A stretch of DNA of 64,000 nucleotides from Lumbricus terrestris (taxonomy: Eukaryota > Annelida > Clitellata > Crassiclitellata > Lumbricidae). The DNA is taken from assembly GCA_949752735.1 (NCBI GenBank), contig OX457037.1, forward strand, positions 1,427,001 through 1,491,000, read 5' to 3'. The translations under genes were made by a program, and so were the position numbers. Positions 55,861 through 64,000 of this stretch are shown piece after piece. The notes under the pieces were generated by a model. That model saw nothing but the letters and a program-made list of their open reading frames with translations, had not been told where the DNA came from and made no database searches. Position 1 is the stretch's first letter. Each line of letters begins with the position of its first letter.

Positions 55861-56018
55861 ACTTCAAGGTATGCTCGTTTCTGAGCCTTATGTAAGACTC
55901 CTTAGATAATGTAGACCTAATGCATGCTATTTTTTTACATTTCTTTGCCATCACCTAGCTTTAGCGCTTATGTCTTGTCGTAATTTTTTGCATATACATG
56001 TAGACCCTATATTAGGCC

Positions 56019-56987
56019 TAGAGCTGTTGTTCGATTAAAAAATTTAAAATAAATTAATTGCACGATTAATATCTTTAATCGCAATTAACTGCAAATTAAT
56101 CGCATCGCAATTTCTTCAAGTGGATTATAATTAATCTTAATATTTTTCTATAAACCTAATGCATAAAATTTAATGAATAAATGCATGCTTTCTATCACAA
56201 GCTATTTCAATAACCGTTGGCTTAGGCCTATTGAATTTGTGCATTTAGTTTATTGGACAGTTTAGTATAACAGACAGAATTTAAACCATGTTCAAATCAG
56301 TCAACTGTTCAAACTTCGTTGATTTTTTAATGTTTGAGCCCACATAAAAATGATATAGACCTAAATGTAAAAATTAGACAGCCGATTTTCTATCAAAATT
56401 AATTTTCATTCAGCCAATTGTTTATTTAGACAAATTTATTTTCATTTGTTAGTTCAAGAGCTGATCTTTTAAATTAAATTAAATTAAATTAAATTAACAA
56501 TAGTAGGCCTACTATTGAACCTCATCAACTTGTTCAAAAATTGTCACAAGATTTAAGGTAGTAGTTCTTGCCAAACCTCGTCTCTTTTGTCCATTTGTAA
56601 GCATCAAATTTCTTATTTGAAACCTGGATCCACTGGTCTTGCCGTTTCCAACCAATGTGGTCTGACGGGAATGGTCAAACAACATTAGTGGATGTTGCGA
56701 TGCGGCCGATGTCGACGGTTCATCGTTAGCCTAGCGCGAAATGCAAGTTTTGGTTCGCATGCAGGCGATAATAATATTGAGCGACGAATTGTTGCGATAA
56801 TACTCAAATTCTGTATTGGAATATTTGCAAAGAATGTAGGCCTATCTATAGTTTTAGGTATGAGCTTTCCGTTTAAAACGACTTTTCTGCCTTTGATTCA
56901 ATTTTAATCAGCCTAATTAACGCGCGCGATTAATGCGTTAAAAATTTTATTCGCAAAATTTTCTAACGCGATAATCAACAGCCCCTA
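56019..56987. mobile_element. Candidate TIR element, 969 bp
   Basis: The ends TAGAGCTGTTG and the inverse of TAGGGGCTGTTG face each other. Subterminal regions on both sides are rich in GATTAAT and CGATTAA words (56028-56115 and 56920-56980). No target duplication is clear. Confidence 0.45.
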
Positions 56988-57431
56988 ATGTATATGTATA
57001 ATATATCAACTCAAAATCTGGATTTCAATGCGTGGCTGCCATATGCATTGCTCGTCTTGTTCAAATTTGAACTGCATATGTGGCCACTGCCATCAGAGAC
57101 TATAAACGTTCATCTGTCATCTAAAACTAAAACACCTCAACATCTCCCATTAATCAAATCGTTGTCGCTCCTAAGGCGTTCACTACATGAAATAGTTGAT
57201 ATATTTTTGCGCTGAGACATCTAACAGCGGCTCCATTGTACGCGAACAGGCAAACCAACAAATCACTCAGTCTTCAATGCGAAGGATATCAGCGCCAACG
57301 TCCAATACTACGACGGTAGACGATTTATAACTGCACGTGGTTAGTCGACCTATGACTCTGCTCGTTGAATTTGGCGTCACCTAATATAACAGCGGCGATC
57401 TGACCTCCGATCAGCTGATCAAGCTGAACTC

Positions 57432-57665
57432 TTGACCCCTCGTTCTCGAACTGCTATAATGCAGCGGCGCCCTTTCTCAGTTGCTGACCATAGAAACTGG
57501 AATGGGCTCCCTGTTGCTCTTCACCTGGTGCCTAGAGGTCACACCACTATGTTTCTTTCTCACTTAAAAATTGCTTTTTTAGCCGTTGTTGGACTGGGAT
57601 CGCTACTGAATGTATTACCTTGAAGGTGCGCTACCATGGTATATAAAAAGCAAATAATATTAAAT
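57432..57665 (+). pseudogene. LINE RT C-terminus remnant
   Basis: The plus-strand frame TPRSRTAIMQRRPFSVADHRNWNGLPVALHLVP...FLSHLKIAFL is the C-terminal end of a CR1-like LINE. It is followed by GGTGCGCTACCATGGTATATAAAAAG and an A/T-rich tail. Confidence 0.8.
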
Positions 57666-57903
57666 AAAAAATAAAATAATATAACTCCAGAACAACACAG
57701 CTCTTAGTATTTATTGGTTTTAAAGCCTGAGGGATCATTATACATCGGGCGCCAAAAAAAAAATAATAATATCTTTATTGACTGTCTGTGTAGGACATAA
57801 TTATTTGAAAGTGTGTCAAATTGTGTCATGCTACATAATCGTAATTCACAAATGCACACAATTAAAGCGCAACTCTACAGATAAGCGCAAGGCAGGCTAC
57901 TAG

Positions 57904-59764
57904 CAGTGGCGGCGCTACGCCAGGGCATGGCAGGGCAAATGCCCTGGTAAAAAAGCCTTTGCCCTGCCTGTTGCCCTGGTCGTTGCCCTGCCAGAAATTT
58001 TACCCTGAGAGAATTTGTTCGGGCATATTGCTTCTTACTGTTCACGCCCGTCCGCTCTCTTGCAGGGCAAAATTCTGGCAGGGCAAAAGTTCACGAAGAG
58101 AACAAAATCTGGCAGGGCAATCTTCTGGCAAGGCAAAAGTTCTGGCAGGGCAAAAGTTCTGGTGGGGCAAAAGTTCTGGCAGGGAAAAATTATGTTGCCG
58201 CATACAACTAACAGCGTAGGCCCAGCTGTCACTTTATTGTTTTTCAAATGAAGCGTAAGAATTTTGCGTATAGACAATTAGACCTATATACCTGACTCCG
58301 TTACTTTATTTGCTGAACGCTTTGCTTTCGATATGCTACTCGAAAGAGGATTTGTAATGCTTCACTAAGTCACAGAGATTGGTCCACAGGTTGGGCCATA
58401 AAATTACCCTGAAGTTTTTTTGCCCATAATCTTGGTCAGAGGTAGCGATTGTAAATGAAATTTTACAGGTTTAAAGACAATTCATATTTGCCAGATTTCA
58501 TTAAAATATTCAGACAGAACAAAAGTTATAATCACTTTTAGAGAGACCACTCACTGTTATATGACGATTCAAAAACATGATGCAGCAAAAAATTTAAAAA
58601 AATTATTAAGTAACATCTCAAATAATTGGTGTCAAATAAACTTGTTATCGACAGAAAATCGTTATTATTATTTAGAAAAAGCTAAGTAGGCTACCAGCAT
58701 AGCTGCACGTCGCTATGACACCATTTAGCAAGACAACTGTTAAGTTGGTAAATAAAGAATTCTTCTGATTAGTAATTTTGTTTTTAAAATAACAAAATCG
58801 AATATTCTATCAAATTAAAATGTCCAAGGTGTCGATGGCACGCAAAATTTGTATTCATACACTTCATGAGCAAGGTCTTAGAGATAAAGCCATAATTGGC
58901 GCTTAATCTGGTAAACAGTGGTTGCAGATAAATGAGAAGCTAAATAGAAATAGAGAGTTAAGAAATGTGCCGTTGATGAAAGGAGATCGGTTCAACGTTA
59001 ATATTACTGTAGCCTACTGGTTTCATTGAGAAGAACCAGTGGTTCTAAATATCCGGGTTTGAACCCGATTATTTTATCAACTGTGGAGAGCTAATGCTCG
59101 AAAAATACTGCAATCTGCAGCCAAAACCAAGAACGATAAGAGACTGAAAATTGATGGTCGCATTGGAGTTGATTGGGAAGATTTATCTCTGGAACACATC
59201 ACCAAGTCCATCAAAAACTGTGCAAAGGACTCAAAACAAGTGTGGGCATTGGTGGTGGACACATTGAACACAGGATGTGATGTAGGCCCTATTATCACGT
59301 TAATTTGATAACAATGATATTATTATTTGAGATGAGACTTATAAAGAATGCTTTGTGTCGCATTATGTTTTTGAATCGTCAAAAAGTCGGTTGTCTGACT
59401 AAAAGTGATATAACTCTTGTTCTGTTTGAAATATTACGGTGAAATCTGGCCACTCTGCGAATATATGATTATTGTCTTTAAGCCTGTAAAATTTTAATAA
59501 TTTTTCTTCTGACCAATATATTGGCAAAACTTTTTAGGGGGGTCTTTTTATGATCCCCCCTGTATAAAGTTTCTAAGATTTGCTTTTCAAATGTCAAAGT
59601 GTTCGGTTTTATGGCTTCGCCCATTTGATCCTCTAACCCTAATAGTGTAGGGTCGGTGATTTATGGCATGCACGGTGGTGCAAAATTATAGGCCTCTGCC
59701 CTGGTTACTCGTGTGACTGCCCTGGCTATGCCCTGGCTACAAAAAGTGTCTGGCGCCGCCACTG
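57904..59764. mobile_element. hAT-type element, 1.86 kb, perfect 8-bp target duplication
   Basis: The termini are CAGTGGCGGCGC at both ends, with a perfect direct 8-bp flank GCTACTAG (57896-57903 and 59765-59772). Next to the ends are GCCAGGGCA words. About 58055-58190 holds a short tandem array of TTCTGGCAGGGCAAAAG. Two 150-bp inner arms (58432-58585 and 59362-59522) are inverted copies, so a foldback structure is nested inside. Confidence 0.9.
58812..59308 (+). pseudogene. Broken coding remnant inside the hAT element
   Basis: Plus-strand pieces in one region read MSKVSMARKICIHTLHEQGLRDKAI, then several stops, then LWRANARKILQSAAKTKNDKRLKIDGRIGVDWEDLSLEHITKSIKNCAKDSKQVWALVVDTLNT, ending at about 59308. 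The first part has a helix-turn-helix feel, but I do not recognise the family. It lies between the two inverted inner arms. It may be a transposase remnant or a captured exon. Confidence 0.4.
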
Positions 59765-59772
59765 GCTACTAG

Positions 59773-62515
59773 CCTATTCAGAAGCGTTAAGCCTACGTCT
59801 TGTCAGAAGGATTGTCCATAAGAATCGAGCGCGGTGATGGGACTTAAATTATGGTGTCCAGACCAAAAAGTAAGTGACAAACACCACGTGACAAAATGGC
59901 AGGTGTGAAATAATGGCACCTTTCAGACGCATCGATTGCAAATTAACCACGACTTATAAGAATTAGCCTGAAAATATTCAATAATTAATTTTAATTAAAT
60001 TTTACACCTAAGGAAGATTAAGACCTTGTTAGTGTTCCTCGTTTTTGAAGGTTTACACTGTTTCACTCTAGTTGTTCCAACGACACTCAAGATAGCCTTC
60101 TAGGCTTACGTGAGCACTTACCAAGAACAAGATAATAATTTGAAAGATGCACACGTCACACGTGGCAATACAACTCAGGTAGGCCCTAGCTGATAAAAAT
60201 GTTTCAATTTTGAAATTTTTAAGACTTCTAGCGTGAAAAATTATTTTACTGCGCAATAAATCAAGTTCTGTTGGCGTGCAACCACACAATGAGATGACGG
60301 CTGAAAAGAAGAAATGTCTAAACTATCACCTTGTCAAACTTATCAGAACTTTCTTTCGTGTAAATAAAAAATGAAAAACTTTTAAATGGATTTTCACACA
60401 AAGTACCGTGAATAATTATAATCAGAAGTATAATAATTATACATTTTATAGCAATACCCAGCATGATTGCGACTGAATGTCTTTGCGTGCTATTTCGAGT
60501 CAAATGTTTTTATGCAATCACTGTCTTGGTCTTCTGTCGTCCAACATCAAAGATGATTTGCTCTGAAGGGTTTAGCTTTACCAAGAGCGTTGTCAAACGT
60601 ACCTTCGATATTTTATAATGACGGTGATTCACCTGACCATGATAGGCCTGACTGCCTGTGTTCATTTGCCAACTCCTTATTCGCCAACTGTTTCGTGCAT
60701 CATTAATTTCTCACGCATAATCTCATAAAATAAATTATGTTGCTAAGTCACATTTTGATTTATTCGTGCAGTACGTAGGTGATAAGATCATATCCGTGCA
60801 TTCGTGGTTAGAACCACTGCCTGTATGTTATTACAGCTGAAGCTGTGTGAAGAGATGTGCAGGATTTCCTACTTGCAATGACCACCAGAATGACGCAGCA
60901 ACGTATCATCAGTTTCAACAATAAGGAAAATTTATCAACTGATAATGATTGACAGCTTTCTTATAGCAAACTTCAGATTAACTCGAATACCTTTGGAAAA
61001 AGAGACTTAAATTTAAGCTGTGAAACTTATGAGTTCATTCGTGAGATTGCACGTTATAAAAAATATCATATCATTGCGGCAATTCATCATATGGACATCG
61101 ATTAGCAATCTTGGAGAAGACGGAAACATATTAATATGTTTTTTGATACATTCATGAACATGTTAAAACCTAAAACTGCAATGCCTCTATGTTATGCGCA
61201 TGCTTTTTTAATTTCACATGATAAATGCGTCATGGACGGAATGAAGGTAGAGACGCTTGTAGGTTTTCTGTATAGCCATTTGTTAAAGGCGAATAATGTT
61301 CCATTCAGTCTAATGTCGTCTATTGTGTGCAAAGTGTAGACGCACCTAGGGTTGTGGCGGATATATTATGTCTCTCGTAATGCATGCGTTGAAAGGGTCG
61401 GCTGACGTGTGAAGACCTCGCTCTCTTTCATTACAAAGCGGTGTGTCATATTTTTATACCATCGTCACATTGAGTTCCAAGTCGATCCTTTTGTTGGACG
61501 ACACTGAAGCTAACATCAGCTCCCGGCCGAAGCCAACTTCAATTGTATGTCGCTAGTTCTATTAGTTGAGAGACCACAAAAGCCAACTGCATTGGCCGTG
61601 GCTACCGTTGTTAGAGAAGTTTTCTCTAATTATAGATCTCAAGCAATAACTTGCAGGAAAACTAGGGTAAAAGAATAGCAGTCTTACCAATGAGCTACCA
61701 TGAAACGGGAATGTGTTGGTCCAATTGGCAGCCTTAAAAGTAGGGCAGCGTTGAAAGGGATGGTTGACACCAATGTTTGGCGGGCATACTTTGATCCATG
61801 ATAAATGAGACAGAAAATTTCTTTTCTGCACACTTACTCGACGTAGCCTAAGGTTGTAACAACGCGTAACTAGAAGTACCGGTACGAGACTGTACTCACA
61901 GTCCGTGCCTTCCAGAGTAGTCTACAGTCAGTGTTGTCTGCTGTATGACAACCTCTCGTCGTCGTCGTCGGACCATAGGCTAAGTCAGTTCTTCAACAAT
62001 GAAGCCATACAACGACTGTTCTATGCATTCGAGAGAATGGGCGTCGTGCATCCTGGGTTTCGAAATATTGAAGCAATCTTTGTCCGGGTTTCATGCAGTT
62101 ATACATTTTCATAGATAAACGACGAGTCTCGGGAGCATGTCCTTGCACTTGCTCTTGCCATTGACGTCACCTACTAACACATTGATATTAGGCCTACTAG
62201 CGCATTTATAATAATGGCGCATTGATAATATTATTGCTAGCGGCCGCCGAAAATGCGCTTGATTCACCATATTTTATATAATACTAGAATCATGGTTATG
62301 CGTGAAGCACAGTTAGGCCTAATTGTTAGCCAAATGCTTGAAAATCGGTGAGAAAGGGTTTGAAAACGCGGTAAAAACCGATTCACTATCAATAATAATT
62401 TGCAATAACGGCATTTTAACAGCAGATGAACCAACAGCGAAGAACTAGCGGTCAGAAGAGCTCTTACACGAAAGGTCAAAATAGGCCCTATGTTGAAACC
62501 AAGAGATAGAGTTTA
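59773..62515. other. No recognisable gene
   Basis: Only short ORFs without family resemblance. No RNA gene or repeat identified by eye. Confidence 0.5.
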
Positions 62516-62516
62516 A

Positions 62517-62518
<2 letters not shown>

Positions 62519-62607
<89 letters not shown>
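62519..62607. repeat. (CA)n(TA)n microsatellite
   Basis: About 56 bp of CA followed directly by about 33 bp of TA. Confidence 0.98.
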
Positions 62608-62609
<2 letters not shown>

Positions 62610-63021
62610 TAATGTCTGATCTCGATATGTAATCCTAGATCAACAGAGTGGTTCAGGATGAGTTTTATGCATTCCGTTAGGTTAATACAAACACAGCTGG
62701 GAACGGAAAATGTGAATCTAATGCAATGCAAAACAGCTTCGGATGCTCACAATTATTCGCACATCCAAAAGAATACTATTAATGCTAACATTATCCTACT
62801 TCTGTTGAATGTATTATGGAATTGATTGTGACTGCATTGCTATAATATATTGCTACATCCTCGATATCATTGTGCCGAGCAGAGATCTGGAATTGACAAA
62901 AAATATTAACCGTATATTTCTGTTCAAATTGAATTGGTTCAGGATCGTTATTCAATGCTTACATCGACCTAATTTATAACGTCAACAAAATAGCTATCTA
63001 CTATATGATAATGATCTAGTT
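62608..63021. other. No recognisable gene
   Basis: Nothing recognised between the CA/TA microsatellite and the MITE at 63030. Confidence 0.5.
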
Positions 63022-63029
63022 GACTCATC

Positions 63030-63300
63030 CAGTGGCGTAGCCAAAGGGATGGGTTCGGGGGTTAAACCCCCCCATTGGCCTCGGGGAAAAGATTTTTAAA
63101 GGCTATTTAGCCTATCCACTTAAATAAGAAAAAACAAAACAATTGCTTGTTGTAACCATTGTTTTTGCTACTTTATTCCCCTTTTTGCTTTATTTCCTTT
63201 TTATTTGCTGTAATATTGCTGGGTTGGTGTTAGAAAGGGCATCCGGCCAGGCCCAAAGAAAAACAACCCCCCCCATCATAAATTCCTGGCTACGCCACTG
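63030..63300. mobile_element. hAT MITE, 271 bp
   Basis: The inverted termini are CAGTGGCGTAGCCA. The flanks gactcatc (63022-63029) and ggctcatt (63301-63308) match at 6 of 8 positions. It is non-coding, with poly-C/G near both ends. Confidence 0.8.
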
Positions 63301-63329
63301 GGCTCATTCTTTTCAATTATGCTATGAAA

Positions 63330-63410
63330 CTCTGTAGCCTATGCCTGATGACCTTAAACACCTGCCCACTCTGTATCAATTCAAACGCAAATTGAAAGCT
63401 TATCGACTGC
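63330..63410 (+). pseudogene. LINE C-terminal fragment, interrupted by a MITE
   Basis: The plus-strand frame MPDDLKHLPTLYQFKRKLKAYRL resembles LINE C-terminal ends (...FKRKLKTYL). It stops at the TCGACTGC target of the next element and may continue after 63717. Confidence 0.55.
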
Positions 63411-63708
63411 CATGGGCGCCACAGAAATTTTTGCAGGAGGGGCAAAAACACAATGGTCACGGTCGATTTTTTTCAACAAGAGCTTGAAAATGCAAAGCAG
63501 AGAATTAAGAACACGGTTGTTTTTCAGAGGTTTCTATAATTCTGTATTATGTCAATTTCTCAGTTTCACGTTGTGTATAATAGTTTTGCAACATCAGCAC
63601 TTTATTGTGAAGAAATTTGTTAAAAACCAAAAAGTAGTTATTTAAAAAATGGAAATTGATTTTCCAGAAGGCAAGTGCCCCTCTTGCCCCTATTTGCGGT
63701 CGCCCATG
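63411..63708. mobile_element. hAT-like MITE, 298 bp, perfect 8-bp target duplication
   Basis: The inverted termini are CATGGGCG.C, and TCGACTGC is exactly repeated at 63403-63410 and 63709-63716. The inner flanks share GGGGCAA words. No coding capacity. Confidence 0.85.
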
Positions 63709-64000
63709 TCGACTGCACTTCTTTACTTTATCTACCTTATTGTTGCTTGTATTATGCGCTTGTGCATGTACTACTAGTCTGTATTTTACACTACACGAAC
63801 AACCTCTCCCTAAATGCAATCCATAGAGTAATTAGTCTCTGAATTCTGTGGCAATGCACAGGACTTATCTCTCGTCTGGTTCCTTGCATGGATCATTAGT
63901 GTGGTCCACAAACCACAGCCAAAAAATTAAGTTGTTAGAATTCTTTCTCCACAAGGCTTATTTTTGTCCACTTGGGTTAGATAGTCTCCCTGCAAAATTT

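Overview
This is eukaryotic, intron-rich DNA. The palindromic word TAGGCCTA recurs throughout, and there are many degraded non-LTR retrotransposons and DNA transposons, long trinucleotide microsatellites, and weakly conserved Ig-like exons. The best guess is a marine invertebrate deuterostome, most likely an echinoderm, but this is an impression from repeat style and not a proof. There is no operon, ribosome-binding site or CRISPR array.

The main content is a minus-strand locus filling positions 1-41281. It has nine recognisable exons forming three tandem modules, each an IgV-like exon, then an IgC-like exon, then one mucin-type Thr/Pro/Ser (PTS) exon. In transcript order these are: module 3 (V 41281-40961, C 40517-40203, PTS 39395-29904), module 2 (V 26264-25950, C 24408-24094, PTS 23433-10999) and module 1 (V 9962-9642, C 3813-3493, PTS 1079 to the window edge). 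Every exon except the edge-truncated one has a length divisible by three. Every boundary falls in phase 1 with plausible GT/AG sites, and every junction reads through without a stop. The simplest reading is one giant Ig-mucin gene with at least 8,304 visible codons, continuing beyond position 1. I found neither the 5' signal-peptide exon nor the 3' end, and three separate paralogous genes remain possible. Two PTS exons are enormous intact coding minisatellites: 12.4 kb of a 39-nt unit, and 9.5 kb with a 24-nt unit.

The introns hold transposons: a TTAA-flanked piggyBac derivative, a TA-flanked mariner derivative, a hAT element with 8-bp duplications, several TIR/MITE elements, LINE 3' remnants, and a LINE split by a 957-bp TIR element.

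From 41.3 to 64 kb I see no host gene. This part contains an intact 1012-codon retroelement ORF (reverse transcriptase plus a C-terminal restriction-like nuclease) sitting in a TTA microsatellite. Downstream of it lies a head-to-tail array of 5'-truncated relatives, each ending in a TAA tract. Further on are LINE remnants, a tandem foldback element, and three more elements with perfect or near-perfect 8-bp target duplications. Long stretches (48.3-51.1, 53.5-55.6, 59.8-62.5 kb) show nothing I can identify.

All exon edges and repeat matches were judged by eye. Repeat copy numbers are array length divided by unit length.
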